Below, piece after piece: positions 1 through 8,131 of a DNA stretch of 64,000 nt. Source of the stretch: Gloeomargarita sp. SRBZ-1_bins_9 (lineage in GTDB: Bacteria; Cyanobacteriota; Cyanobacteriia; Gloeomargaritales; Gloeomargaritaceae); the NCBI GenBank assembly GCA_039794565.1, contig JAUQVX010000001.1:310001-374000 (forward strand). The letters are read 5' to 3'. Each line of letters begins with the position of its first letter. Position 1 is the stretch's first letter. The position numbers were made by a program, and so were the translations under genes. The notes beneath the pieces were generated by a model. The model was given only the letters and a program-made list of their open reading frames with translations. It searched no databases and was not told where the DNA came from.

Positions 1-1
1 C

Positions 2-310
2 ATCGGCACCCCCACCTTTGGCAAGGGCGTGGTGCAGGCAGTCCACCGGCTCAGCGACGGGTCCGGGTTAACGGTAACAGTCGCCCACTACTACACGCCT
101 TCCGGCCGGGACATCACCCGCAAGGGTATCCATCCCAATCTGGTGGTCGAGATGAGCCGGGCGGAACGGCAATCCTTACCCCAGCGCTCTGCCGATGTGA
201 CGACCCGCCGAGACCCGGTTTATGCACGGGCAGTGGAGTGGTTAAGCCAGGTCTTGGCCAACCGCCGTAGCCGGGGGAACCATAGTCGCGCACCCCTCCC
301 CCGCAGTTAA
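2..310 (+). CDS. ctpA: Carboxyl-terminal processing protease (S41 family), C-terminal part
   Basis: The left edge cuts this gene, leaving the last 102 codons. The visible part begins at the conserved [11 protein letters not shown] segment, whose Lys is the general base of the Ser/Lys dyad in S41 tail-specific proteases. It is followed by the usual strand motif [14 protein letters not shown] found near the end of the protease core and by a basic tail. In cyanobacteria these periplasmic/lumenal enzymes process proteins such as the D1 precursor and envelope substrates. Which paralogue (CtpA, CtpB or CtpC) cannot be told from the fragment. It converges on psb28 with a 4-bp overlap of the stop codons. 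Confidence 0.85.
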   Translation: MGTPTFGKGVVQAVHRLSDGSGLTVTVAHYYTPSGRDITRKGIHPNLVVEMSRAERQSLPQRSADVTTRRDPVYARAVEWLSQVLANRRSRGNHSRAPLPRS

Positions 311-648
311 GCCTTGGTAAACTCCAAGCCCATTTGTCGGGCGTAACGGTCCATAAAGCGCATAAACCGCTCCCACTCCTCCGGCGAGCGCATGATATAG
401 CGGGCTTCGATGGCATGGGGTTTACCGTTGCGGAACTTGGCGTTGACCTCCCGTGTCACCAGCTCCCCTTCCTCATCCACCAGGTACATCCCGGTGATCT
501 CGCCGAGACCGGCCTCTGACCGTTCCAGGACTTTGGGCTGCTCAAACCGGAAACGGGCTGTGCCGTTGGTTGCATCCCGGGAACGGGTGAGATAGACCTC
601 GGGAACGGTTTCCTCGTCCACGCCGCGGATAAATTGAATGGATGCCAT
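307..648 (-). CDS. psb28: Photosystem II assembly protein Psb28
   Basis: Small soluble protein that binds the cytoplasmic face of PSII intermediates carrying CP47 and takes part in PSII assembly and repair. The 113 residues match the family along their length: an N-terminal IQFIRG strand, the [11 protein letters not shown] and [10 protein letters not shown] segments, the [20 protein letters not shown] block and the C-terminal [14 protein letters not shown] helix. I chose the ATG rather than a GTG two codons upstream because TGGTAGGTGG lies directly before it. It is monocistronic here, sitting between the protease and the Jag-like gene. Confidence 0.93.
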   Translation of the reverse strand: MASIQFIRGVDEETVPEVYLTRSRDATNGTARFRFEQPKVLERSEAGLGEITGMYLVDEEGELVTREVNAKFRNGKPHAIEARYIMRSPEEWERFMRFMDRYARQMGLEFTKA

Positions 649-672
649 AGCCACCTACCATTAACCGTTGGT

Positions 673-1149
673 CTAGCTTAGCGCGTTTCGTCTGGGTAAG
701 ACCACTAGGTAACGGTCCGGTTCCTGGCCGCGGCTGAGGGTTTCCAGGTCGGGGTACTGCTGAAATAGGGTGTGCACCTGCCGCCGCTCCGCTGCCGAGA
801 GATGGGGAATGGCCACCTCCTTGCCCGTCGCCCGTACCTGTTCCGCGATCCGGGCCACCAGGGCCGCCAGCTCCTTCTCCCGCTTGGCCCGGTAACCTGC
901 CAACTCCAGCGTGAAGGGAAACTGCTCCTCCGGGGGCAAGTGCAGGTTCAGGTTCACGTTGGCCAGGTATTGTAGGGCATCCAGCACGGCCCCCTGGGGT
1001 CCCAACAGGATAGGGATGTGCGCCGGGTCCTGGGGTTCAATCACCAACCACTGCCGCTGGGGGTCTATCCGCACCACCGCCTGAATTCGCGCCATGGCAA
1101 AAATGGCCTGTAGCCACTGCTGCCCCCGCGTCAACTGATCTGCTGACAT
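673..1149 (-). CDS. khpB: Jag/KhpB-like RNA-binding protein (KH + R3H domains)
   Basis: 158 residues. Residues about 20-75 form a KH-like domain in which LLGPQGAVLDALQYL replaces the usual IGRRGxTLDALQYL loop. Residues about 90-155 form an R3H domain (ERRQVHTLFQQYPDLETLSRGQEPDRYLVV). Proteins of this family (SpoIIIJ-associated Jag, KhpB) bind RNA and affect cell division and envelope synthesis. In many bacteria jag is next to yidC and rnpA, but here it stands alone after a divergent intergenic region. The Jag-N domain is absent, as is normal for cyanobacterial versions. Confidence 0.85.
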   Translation of the reverse strand: MSADQLTRGQQWLQAIFAMARIQAVVRIDPQRQWLVIEPQDPAHIPILLGPQGAVLDALQYLANVNLNLHLPPEEQFPFTLELAGYRAKREKELAALVARIAEQVRATGKEVAIPHLSAAERRQVHTLFQQYPDLETLSRGQEPDRYLVVLPRRNALS

Positions 1150-1254
1150 CCTTGCCGTTATCCTTATGCACCTTCCTTGTCCATTATGCCCATGGGCCTA
1201 CCCCTTGGCTTAAGAAACCCTTAAAGATGGGTCATGCCGGAGGTGACTTATGGT

Positions 1255-1286
1255 CAAATAAAAGCCGTTTTGTGGGACAAACGGCT
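1255..1286 (-). terminator. Candidate rho-independent terminator in a divergent intergenic region
   Basis: On the minus strand AGCCGTTTGT, a CCC loop and ACAAAACGGCT form a stem of 10 pairs with one bulged base, followed by TTTTATTT. There is no T-run on the plus-strand side, so it points leftward. It lies between two genes that diverge, so it is not at the end of either. It could end a small RNA or attenuate a long jag leader. A weak TTGATC-N15-TCTAAT promoter-like pair lies about 60 bp upstream of the stem on the same strand. Confidence 0.45.
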
Positions 1287-1406
1287 GCTATTACGTGACA
1301 CATTTCCCCAAAGATTTATTGAGACCGACCACAAACCCATTAGATTTGTTTATGATGGGGATCAAGAATAAACGTTAATAAACCCGTTTTGAGAGGATTA
1401 CCCAAA

Positions 1407-1577
1407 ATGCAATCAGGCGTTATTCGTTGTCCCAATTGTGGTCAGTATGCCCAGCGTTTTCTCCACAGGGAATCGGGTTGGCTGGAAACCCAATGTCCCC
1501 ATTGTGATTACCTAATGGTGCAACATCCCCACAGTGGCCAGGTGATCGAAGCCTATGCCCCCGGCCTGTACCCCTGA
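1407..1577 (+). CDS. Small zinc-ribbon protein conserved in cyanobacteria
   Basis: 56-residue protein with two knuckles, CPNCGQ near residue 9 and CPHCDYLMV near residue 32, giving a CxxC...CxxC zinc ribbon, and a C-terminal GQVIEAYAPG motif. I recall similar short proteins in many cyanobacteria, sometimes misannotated as PriA-like because of the ribbon. Function is unknown. The ATG has AGAGGA nine bases upstream. Almost the entire gene overlaps, antisense, the 3' end of the cellulose synthase gene on the opposite strand, so one of the two 3' ends is constrained by the other. Confidence 0.75.
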   Translation: MQSGVIRCPNCGQYAQRFLHRESGWLETQCPHCDYLMVQHPHSGQVIEAYAPGLYP

Positions 1578-3606
1578 CCAACGCCCGCAACAGCCAGCCC
1601 AGGGAACGCCATTCTCCTGGCACCTGTTGTTCCTGCCACTGGCCGGGTCGGCAAAACAGCAGGGGAATCAACTGCCGTTCCTGCTCCAGGGTGAGATGGG
1701 TCCAGGTCAGTTGCAGCTGTTGGTGGGGCTGGGGTTGCACGTGGGCGGTCAAGGTTAATCCGACTTCCGGAAGATGGACGGTCACCAGCCCAGCAGTCAA
1801 CCCTCCCTGGGTCAGAGTCACCACCGCCCCGAGTTCTGAGACCTGTTTGCTAACTCCCCAAGCGACCGTCGTCCCCTGGCGTAATTGCACCAGTTGTCTG
1901 AGGCTGAACCAGGGATAGGGGGAGGGACGGGGGGCATCCACCAGGGCCAGACAGGCCAGGCAGAGCATGAGCAGTTGGTAAAGACTTCCCAGCCAAACCC
2001 ACTGCCAGCCCTGGACGGTGAAGGACCAGAGCCAGCAGCCCAAGTTGATGGCCAGAAACACCAGCAACGGCCAGATGTAGGGCCAGTTCACCACATAGCG
2101 TTCGCTGCACAGGCCCTTGGGGGTGACCCGGAAGCCTTGGTCGAAGGGACGCCACAGGGTACGCCAGACCGTGACACTCAGGGGCCAGCAGGTCACCAGG
2201 GTGTACAGGTCGGAAAACACCACGGCCCGGCTCCGGCGGTTAAGCCAGGGCCAGACCAGGAATTGGGCCAGGTAGTAGGGCATGAAGAAATAGACCACCT
2301 CCGCTGGAGTTGCCCGCAGGGGCAGGGCTTGGAACAGCACCACCGCCAAGGGCAATACCAGAAAACCCAACCGCGCCCAGCAACCGAACCAGTGCAGCAA
2401 ACCTTCTAAGTGGGCTAGGCGCTGTTGCCAATTCAAGCCGGGGATGGTCAAGGGGTTGCAGTCCAAAAATAACCCCTGCAAGGTCCCCCGCGCCCAACGC
2501 AGCCGTTGGTGGATATGAGCCGCGATGTTTTCCGCCGCCAGCCCGGCGCTGAGTTTTTCCTCCAGATAAATGACTTGGTAGCCCAAGGCCGCCAGCTTGA
2601 CCCCGGTGAAATAGTCCTCGCACAGGGACCCGGTGACAAAACCGCCGATGGCCTCCAAAGGCGCCCGCCGCACCACAAACGACGTACCCGAGCAGGTTAC
2701 CCCCTGCACCCCATCCCGCATGGGTTCCACCTGCCGGTAAAAGACCTCCTCCTCGGGCGTCAGCACCCCCGTCAGTCCCAGGTTATAGGCAATGGGGTCG
2801 GGGTTGTAGAAGGTCTGGGGAGTCTGCACCAGAGCGACTTGCGGGTCCTGGAAAAAGCCCACCGTGCGGGTCAAGAAATTGCGGGTCGGCACAAAGTCCG
2901 CATCAAACACGGCGATCAATTCCCCCTGGGTCAGGGCCAGGGCGTGGTTGAGGTTGCCGGCTTTGGCATGGCGGTTATCGGGCCGGGTGAGGTAGTGACA
3001 ACCCAAGGCTTGGGCCAAGGCACGGATTTCTGGACGGCGGGTGTCATCCAGCAGATAGATGGTCTTGGGTTCGTAATCCAGGGCCTGGCAACCCAGGATG
3101 GTGCGCTTGAGGACAAATGCCGGTTCATTGTAGGTAGGGATAAAAATATCCACCCTAGGCCGGTAACGACCGCTGGTCACCGCTAGGCTGTACACATCCG
3201 CTTCCGGCCGCCGGTCCCGCGTCTGGACCATCAGAAGTAACTGAATCCATCCCCCCGCCGACCCCAATACCTCCAGCCCCAGCACCACCACCGAAAACAA
3301 CCACAGCCCCGGCGTTTCCCACCGCAGCGTCGCCATGACCCGCCAAAGGAGATACCGCCCCACCAGCACCAGAAAAATCGCCAGCACCCAAAAACGGGAC
3401 CATTTGCCGGGCCGGGGATAACAGCGGGTTATGACTCCACAAACGCCAACCATCCCCAGGGTAATGACCCACAGGGTCAAGGGGTCCTGCACCGGTACGG
3501 TTAACCCATCCCCCAGCCACGGCACCAGTGCCAGCAAAAACAACAGCAGCCATCCCCCTTTGCTCCGGCGCACCTTTGGCCGCGAACCTAACCGGACCGG
3601 CAGCAT
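1420..3606 (-). CDS. Cellulose synthase-like family 2 glycosyltransferase
   Basis: 728-residue inner-membrane processive beta-glycosyltransferase. N-terminal membrane helices (about 18-130) lead into a GT-A domain with LLDDTRR near 195, HAKAGNLNHAL near 223, the FDADF metal site near 245, GSLCEDYFT near 337 and QRLRW near 377. More membrane helices and a C-terminal beta-rich segment follow. That segment sits where PilZ occurs in BcsA, but the RxxxR motif is not evident, so c-di-GMP binding is doubtful. It resembles Tll0007-type cyanobacterial cellulose synthases (inference). No bcsB or bcsC is adjacent. GGAGGGGGTG precedes the ATG. The last ~50 residues look like read-through antisense to the zinc-ribbon gene. 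Confidence 0.87.
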   Translation of the reverse strand: MLPVRLGSRPKVRRSKGGWLLLFLLALVPWLGDGLTVPVQDPLTLWVITLGMVGVCGVITRCYPRPGKWSRFWVLAIFLVLVGRYLLWRVMATLRWETPGLWLFSVVVLGLEVLGSAGGWIQLLLMVQTRDRRPEADVYSLAVTSGRYRPRVDIFIPTYNEPAFVLKRTILGCQALDYEPKTIYLLDDTRRPEIRALAQALGCHYLTRPDNRHAKAGNLNHALALTQGELIAVFDADFVPTRNFLTRTVGFFQDPQVALVQTPQTFYNPDPIAYNLGLTGVLTPEEEVFYRQVEPMRDGVQGVTCSGTSFVVRRAPLEAIGGFVTGSLCEDYFTGVKLAALGYQVIYLEEKLSAGLAAENIAAHIHQRLRWARGTLQGLFLDCNPLTIPGLNWQQRLAHLEGLLHWFGCWARLGFLVLPLAVVLFQALPLRATPAEVVYFFMPYYLAQFLVWPWLNRRSRAVVFSDLYTLVTCWPLSVTVWRTLWRPFDQGFRVTPKGLCSERYVVNWPYIWPLLVFLAINLGCWLWSFTVQGWQWVWLGSLYQLLMLCLACLALVDAPRPSPYPWFSLRQLVQLRQGTTVAWGVSKQVSELGAVVTLTQGGLTAGLVTVHLPEVGLTLTAHVQPQPHQQLQLTWTHLTLEQERQLIPLLFCRPGQWQEQQVPGEWRSLGWLLRALVRGTGRGHRLRSPGHCGDVAPLGNHNGDIGFPANPIPCGENAGHTDHNWDNE

Positions 3607-3662
3607 AGCCCACCCCCTCCGGTATCCCTGATGGCAATACGGCTAGTCGTTAACAGGGGTTC

Positions 3663-3872
3663 TTAGCGGGACGGAAAGTCTGGCAAATTTCCCTTCTCCA
3701 ACTGCCGTAACATCCGCTGGGGCGCGCTCGCCTGGGCTACTTCCACCATCCGATCCAGGGGGGTTTCCGCCACGTACTTGAGGGCCGCCGCCAAATACTC
3801 TCGGTGCGGACAGGCATCCCCCAGCACACAGCCGTTGACGCAGGCTTCCGCACAGTTGACCGTCGGTTGCAT
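3663..3872 (-). CDS. Small Cys-rich cyanobacterial protein of unknown function
   Basis: 69 residues, MQPTVNCAEACVNGCVLGD and onward. Four cysteines (C7, C11, C15, C21) with a following His suggest a metal or Fe-S site (inference), then a helical region with the EYLAAALKYVAETPLDRM stretch. I recall related short proteins in other cyanobacteria but no assigned role. A longer reading with 29 extra N-terminal residues is possible, but that extension is Arg/Pro-rich and not family-like, so the internal ATG was chosen. It lies 56 bp upstream of the cellulose synthase gene on the same strand and may be cotranscribed with it. Confidence 0.65.
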   Translation of the reverse strand: MQPTVNCAEACVNGCVLGDACPHREYLAAALKYVAETPLDRMVEVAQASAPQRMLRQLEKGNLPDFPSR

Positions 3873-4000
3873 AGGATTGTTAACAATTCTAAACGTTCTA
3901 TACTCTAGCGATGGATGGGGACAGCTGGCAAATCGACGGAACCCCACGGGTCTAGGCAAGTCTTGGTAAAGTGCTAATGGATAGTTCAGGGAGCAAAGGC

Positions 4001-4585
4001 ATGGTGGGTGCGATGCTGCGGCGGACGCTGGTGGGTGTAGGTTTGGTTTGGGGATTGTGGGCAGGACCGGGGTGGGCTGCCGAGCGGATCCTGGTCCGTT
4101 TTGGGCCGATCAGCACGCTGGTGGAGGTCAAGGATTTACAGACCCTGGCGACTACTGGGCAAGCCTCCGAGCGTCTGGCGGCGTTACTCGGTTTGATGGG
4201 GTTGAAACCGGCGGACGCCCAGCGATTTTTGTCCCAAACCGTGCCCCTGTCCCCCGCCAATCTCGACCGGATTATGAACAGTTTCATCGGCAATTTGGTC
4301 TTGACCCAGGTGGCGACCTTTGTACAACCGGCCAATGGGGGGGACGGGGTGGCAGCCCTCAAAACCGGTCTTGCCCAGGCGGGGCAAAACAATTCCCTCA
4401 GTTTGCTGAGTCTGATCCAGAGCTACCCAGGGGACATAGCCCTAGACGCCCAACGGGGTATGGCCATCTACCGACAAATTCAAGCCGACGCCCAAAACCT
4501 GCCCCAGGTGCTGGCGGCCTTGGACGAAATCCTGCCCCTGTTGGCGCCGGGGTTTAAATTCAGTGCAAGTTGTACCCCTCGGTAG
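4001..4585 (+). CDS. Secreted DUF1400 protein
   Basis: 194 residues with a cleavable signal peptide (basic MVGAMLRR, hydrophobic core, GWA-AE cleavage near residue 27). The mature part has the pattern of DUF1400, which often forms the N-terminus of secreted alpha/beta hydrolases in cyanobacteria; here it occurs alone without the hydrolase domain. Segments such as ERILVRFGPIS, LSVxDLxxLA-like VEVKDLQTLA, and an all-helical remainder support this. GGGAG lies upstream of the chosen ATG. It is followed after 3 bp by dacA, so the two are likely cotranscribed. Confidence 0.75.
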   Translation: MVGAMLRRTLVGVGLVWGLWAGPGWAAERILVRFGPISTLVEVKDLQTLATTGQASERLAALLGLMGLKPADAQRFLSQTVPLSPANLDRIMNSFIGNLVLTQVATFVQPANGGDGVAALKTGLAQAGQNNSLSLLSLIQSYPGDIALDAQRGMAIYRQIQADAQNLPQVLAALDEILPLLAPGFKFSASCTPR

Positions 4586-4588
4586 AGG

Positions 4589-5248
4589 ATGGAACGCTGG
4601 GATGCCCTACTGGCCACAGGGATACTGGCGTTGTTGCCCTTTATTTGGCAAATCAAAGGGTTAGTAGTGGCCTCCCTGGGGGTCCTAGCGCTCCTGGCCC
4701 AGGCGCACCATTTATTCTGGACAGCCCAGGCCTTGGGATTGTTGGCCCTGTTGGTCGGAGTTGGCCCGACTTGGCCATGGCGACGCTCCGGCTGGTCTCC
4801 CCCGGTCAGTGACATTGACCTCCTGGTACAAACCGTAGCGGAATGTACCCAACGACGATGGGGAGCATTGCTGGTGCTGCTGCCACCTCGGGCCACGATT
4901 CCCAGTACCCTGCCGGGTTTGTCCATTCAGGCGCAACTTTCGGTGGAATTGCTCTTGAGTTTGCTCTCCCCCTTGAGTCCCCTCCACGATGGGGCGGTGG
5001 TTATCGGCAATGGCCAGGTGGTGGCAGCAGGGGTGATTGTGCCCATTTCCACCCAACCCTTGGCCTTAGGACTGGGCACGCGCCACCGGGCAGCCCTGGG
5101 GGTGACCGAGGGGCAACCGGACTGTTGGGCTGTGGTGGTTTCCGAAGAAACGGGGCAAATTGCCTTGGCCTGGCGGGGACAACTGTGGCCGGATTTGACC
5201 CTGGAGCAACTGCGCCTCCATCTGGAAAAAGGGAAAAATCGCCTATGA
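4589..5248 (+). CDS. dacA: Diadenylate cyclase CdaA/DacA (c-di-AMP synthase)
   Basis: 219 residues. Two to three N-terminal membrane helices (about 8-62) anchor a DAC domain (about 75-200) that condenses two ATP into c-di-AMP. Both catalytic signatures are present: DGA at 134-136 and RHR at 165-167, with VVSEETG near 184. In cyanobacteria c-di-AMP controls potassium homeostasis, osmoprotection and day-night metabolism. The start codon is 3 bp after the DUF1400 stop and uppS follows after about 30 bp. Linkage to uppS is common in cyanobacteria and ties the messenger to cell-wall lipid carrier synthesis. Confidence 0.93.
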   Translation: MERWDALLATGILALLPFIWQIKGLVVASLGVLALLAQAHHLFWTAQALGLLALLVGVGPTWPWRRSGWSPPVSDIDLLVQTVAECTQRRWGALLVLLPPRATIPSTLPGLSIQAQLSVELLLSLLSPLSPLHDGAVVIGNGQVVAAGVIVPISTQPLALGLGTRHRAALGVTEGQPDCWAVVVSEETGQIALAWRGQLWPDLTLEQLRLHLEKGKNRL

Positions 5249-5281
5249 TGCTCATACAGTCCCTCTCAGCCGGTGACCAGT

Positions 5282-6034
5282 ATGGTGACCCATTCGCAAC
5301 CGCAGCCGTCGCTTGTGACCCTACCTGAGGATTTGGACCCCCAACGGCTCCCGCGCCATGTGGCGGTGATTATGGACGGCAATGGCCGTTGGGCGCAAAA
5401 ACGGCACCTGCCCCGGGTGATGGGTCATCAACAGGGGGTGGCGGCCCTAAAGGAGCTGGTGCGCTGTTGCCGGGATTGGGGGATTCCCCATCTGACCTGC
5501 TATGCCTTTTCCACGGAAAATTGGGGGCGGCCGGCCCTGGAAGTGGAATTTCTCTTGACTTTGTTTGAGCGGGTGTTGCGCCAGGAACTGGACGAGCTGA
5601 TCCGCGAGCAGGTGCGCCTGGAATTTGTCGGTCACCTGGCGGCCCTCCCCCCACGCCTGCAGGCCCAAATCGCCGAAGCGGTGGAATTGACCCGCCACCA
5701 GGAACGGGTTCGGCTAACGGTGGCCACCAACTACGGCGGGCGCCAAGAGATCGTCCAGGCCTGTCGTGCCCTGGCCCGGCGGGTGCAGCGGGGAGAGTTA
5801 GACCCCGAAGACATTGACGAAAACCAATTTGCTCAACACCTGTACACCGCCTGCGACCCGGATTTGCTGATCCGCACCAGCGGGGAAATGCGGTTGAGCA
5901 ATTTTTTGCTTTGGCAGGTGGCCTATGCCGAACTCTACGTGACCGACACCCTGTGGCCGGATTTTGACCGCGCCTGTTTTCACCAAGCCCTGCGAGCCTT
6001 TCAGCAACGGCAGCGTCGGTTTGGCCGTCTTTAG
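5282..6034 (+). CDS. uppS: Undecaprenyl-diphosphate synthase (isoprenyl transferase)
   Basis: cis-Prenyltransferase that adds isopentenyl units to farnesyl diphosphate to make the peptidoglycan lipid carrier. Family motifs are complete: [15 protein letters not shown] with the catalytic Asp near residue 32, [29 protein letters not shown] and the C-terminal [25 protein letters not shown] run (quoted in part). Length about 250 is standard. A GTG three codons earlier is an alternative start. It is the third gene of the DUF1400-dacA-uppS unit. Confidence 0.96.
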   Translation: MVTHSQPQPSLVTLPEDLDPQRLPRHVAVIMDGNGRWAQKRHLPRVMGHQQGVAALKELVRCCRDWGIPHLTCYAFSTENWGRPALEVEFLLTLFERVLRQELDELIREQVRLEFVGHLAALPPRLQAQIAEAVELTRHQERVRLTVATNYGGRQEIVQACRALARRVQRGELDPEDIDENQFAQHLYTACDPDLLIRTSGEMRLSNFLLWQVAYAELYVTDTLWPDFDRACFHQALRAFQQRQRRFGRL

Positions 6035-6089
6035 CGCCCCCAAAAGCGCTTGCTGCCGATGGAATCGGGAAAAGGGGGTCGAAAAGAGG

Positions 6090-6113
6090 TATAAAAATAG
6101 TTAATTCATTAAC
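6090..6113 (+). promoter_or_regulatory. -10-like TATAAA with adjoining LysR-type palindrome before rbcR
   Basis: TATAAA is followed within five bases by GTTAAT-TC-ATTAAC, a perfect 6-2-6 palindrome at 6100-6113. It fits the TNA-N7/8-TNA pattern bound by LysR proteins and lies 25 bp before the rbcR start, so it could serve autoregulation. The sequence is visible; the role is inferred. Confidence 0.5.
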
Positions 6114-6138
6114 AGCGCCTTGCCCGAGGGCCACGGTT

Positions 6139-7101
6139 ATGAATGAATTACCTTTTACCCTGGACCAATTGCGCATCCTCAAGGCGATTGCCGCCGAGGG
6201 CAGCTTCAAGCGGGCTGCGGACAGTCTCTATGTCTCCCAACCGGCCGTGAGCCTACAGGTACAAAACCTCGAGCGCCAGTTAAACGTACCCTTATTTGAC
6301 CGGGGTGGTCGGCGGGCGCAGTTGACCGAAGCCGGGCATTTGTTGCTCCACTACGGGGACAAAATTCTGGCCCTGTGTGAAGAGGCCTGTCGCGCTCTCG
6401 ACGACTTGCAAAACCTCCAGGGGGGAACGCTGACCGTCGGCGCCTCCCAAACCACCGGCACTTACCTGATGCCCCGGTTGATTGGGCTGTTTCGCCAGCG
6501 CTATCCTCAGGTGTCGGTGAAATTACAAGTCCATTCCACCCGCCGTACCTGCTGGAGTGTGGCCAACGGGCAATTGGACCTAGCGATTATCGGGGGAGAA
6601 GTGCCGCCCGAGTTGCAGGATGCCCTGGATGTGCGGGCCTTTGCGGAAGACGAACTGGTGCTGATCTTGCCCCCCAAGCATCTGTGCAACTACGGTGACG
6701 TCATCAGCCGCGATGAACTCTACCAATTGCGCTTTATTACCCTGGAGACCCAATCCACCATCCGCAAAGTCATTGACAAGATTCTGAGCCAGTACAACAT
6801 TGACACGGGGCGCTTCCGCATCGAAATGGAACTCAACTCCATCGAGGCCATCAAAAATGCGGTGCAGTCGGGCCTAGGAGCAGCCTTTGTCTCCAGTTCG
6901 GCTATCACCAAGGAACTGGAACTGGGCACTTTGCGGCGGGTGCGCATCGAAAACATCACCCTGCGGCGGATTCTGTGGTTGGTGTCTAACCCCAACCGCT
7001 ACCAATCCCGGGCGGCGGAAACCTTCGTGCGGGAGATCCTGCCCCTGTTTCCCAACCTGCTCCCGGATGCATTGAAAATACCCATGGGGGTGCAGCCTTG
7101 A
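6139..7101 (+). CDS. rbcR: LysR-type regulator RbcR (Ycf30/CbbR family)
   Basis: 320 residues. An N-terminal winged helix-turn-helix (about 6-65, with [20 protein letters not shown]) is followed by a periplasmic-binding-like effector domain (about 95-300). The whole sequence closely follows cyanobacterial and plastid RbcR, the activator of Rubisco and carbon-fixation genes, including the [20 protein letters not shown] entry to the effector domain. Length is typical. It is transcribed with coaE, whose GTG start comes 4 bp after its stop. A perfect palindrome just upstream may be its own operator. Confidence 0.9.
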   Translation: MNELPFTLDQLRILKAIAAEGSFKRAADSLYVSQPAVSLQVQNLERQLNVPLFDRGGRRAQLTEAGHLLLHYGDKILALCEEACRALDDLQNLQGGTLTVGASQTTGTYLMPRLIGLFRQRYPQVSVKLQVHSTRRTCWSVANGQLDLAIIGGEVPPELQDALDVRAFAEDELVLILPPKHLCNYGDVISRDELYQLRFITLETQSTIRKVIDKILSQYNIDTGRFRIEMELNSIEAIKNAVQSGLGAAFVSSSAITKELELGTLRRVRIENITLRRILWLVSNPNRYQSRAAETFVREILPLFPNLLPDALKIPMGVQP

Positions 7102-7105
7102 TGGG

Positions 7106-7681
7106 GTGATCATCGGCCTGACGGGGGGCATCGCCAGCGGCAAGTCCACGGTCACCCACTACCTCCAGGACCGATATGCTATTCCCGTTTACGATGCCGA
7201 TGTTTATGCCCGGCAGGCGCTGGCCCCAGGCACCTCCGCTTGGCAAGCCGTTGTGGGGCGCTATGGGGCAGCCGTACTCCAGGCCGATGGGCAGATCAAT
7301 CGCCGCTGGTTAGGGGAGCGGGTGTTTACCCAACCGGCCGAGCGACGGTGGCTGGAGCAACTCATCCACCCCTGGGTCCGCCGGTGTTACACCCAAATCA
7401 CCCTCCCCCCTGGGCCGGTGGTCTTCAGCATCCCCCTACTTTTTGAAGCCGCCATGACCGACCTGGTGCAGCAGATATGGGTGGTGTGGTGTACAACCCA
7501 GCAGCAGTACCAGCGCTTGATGCACCGCAACGGATTAACCCACGCCCAGGCCCATACCCGTATCCAGGCCCAACTGCCCCTAGCCCTAAAAATGCTCTGG
7601 GCCGACCGATTGTTGGATAACTCCGGAACGCTGGGCCATCTCTACCGACAAATTGACCGGTACGTAGCCGAGTTGAGCTGA
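7106..7681 (+). CDS. coaE: Dephospho-CoA kinase
   Basis: Final enzyme of coenzyme A synthesis, phosphorylating dephospho-CoA on the ribose 3' hydroxyl. The P-loop GLTGGIASGKST is at residues 4-15, followed by the DAD motif (VYDADVYARQAL) and the family's LIHPWVR and PLLFEA segments. 191 residues is normal. The start is GTG. The stop abuts the stop of the convergent hemerythrin gene without any gap. Confidence 0.95.
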   Translation: MIIGLTGGIASGKSTVTHYLQDRYAIPVYDADVYARQALAPGTSAWQAVVGRYGAAVLQADGQINRRWLGERVFTQPAERRWLEQLIHPWVRRCYTQITLPPGPVVFSIPLLFEAAMTDLVQQIWVVWCTTQQQYQRLMHRNGLTHAQAHTRIQAQLPLALKMLWADRLLDNSGTLGHLYRQIDRYVAELS

Positions 7682-8107
7682 CTACCCCTGGGCCTGGTGG
7701 ATCTCCTGGGCCAATCGGGTATCAATTTGGTAGATATGGTCCAGCAACCAGTCCCCAAGGGCTGCGTGAATTTTGCGAGCTTGTTCTTCACTGGCTCCAC
7801 TCTCGGTATATTCCCGATGCCACTGGTTCAGCATCTCCAGGAAACGAGCATGGGCTTTTTGATTCGTCTCCGCTATGGGACACTGGTGGCGAGACGCACA
7901 GCTTTCCTCTTGACCGAAATGCCATTCAGCGTAACCCTTGAGAAAAGCGATGAGTTTTTTCACCGCCGCCGCCCCCTGTTGCTGTTCAATGGCATCGGCT
8001 AGGTCATTGATGGCTTCAATGAGCTCCCGGTGCTGGTTATCGATCAGCGGCAAACCCACCTTGATCCGTTCATCCCACACGTAGCGGGGTAAAGTTCCTA
8101 GAGCCAT
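7682..8107 (-). CDS. Bacteriohemerythrin-like diiron protein
   Basis: 141 residues, single-domain hemerythrin. Candidate ligands of the oxygen-binding diiron centre are H26, H63, E67, H86, H124 and D129, in the DNQHREL, WHFGQEE, AHARF and DHIYQID motifs. The position four before H86, normally His, is N82 in the stretch CPIAETNQKAH, so one ligand may be missing or replaced; I believe some bacterial hemerythrins share this CPxAxxN variant. Such proteins bind or sense O2. It is the last gene of a leftward cluster, 24 bp after the roadblock gene, which suggests a signalling or oxygen-response role (inference). Confidence 0.85.
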   Translation of the reverse strand: MALGTLPRYVWDERIKVGLPLIDNQHRELIEAINDLADAIEQQQGAAAVKKLIAFLKGYAEWHFGQEESCASRHQCPIAETNQKAHARFLEMLNQWHREYTESGASEEQARKIHAALGDWLLDHIYQIDTRLAQEIHQAQG

Positions 8108-8131
8108 TGTGTGTCCTCCTCACCCCCGGAT

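Noticed and set aside
5370-6209. Long minus-strand open frame across uppS
   Set aside because: It is antisense to a well-recognised gene, Arg/Pro/Gly-rich as expected from the opposite strand of GC-rich DNA, and resembles no family.
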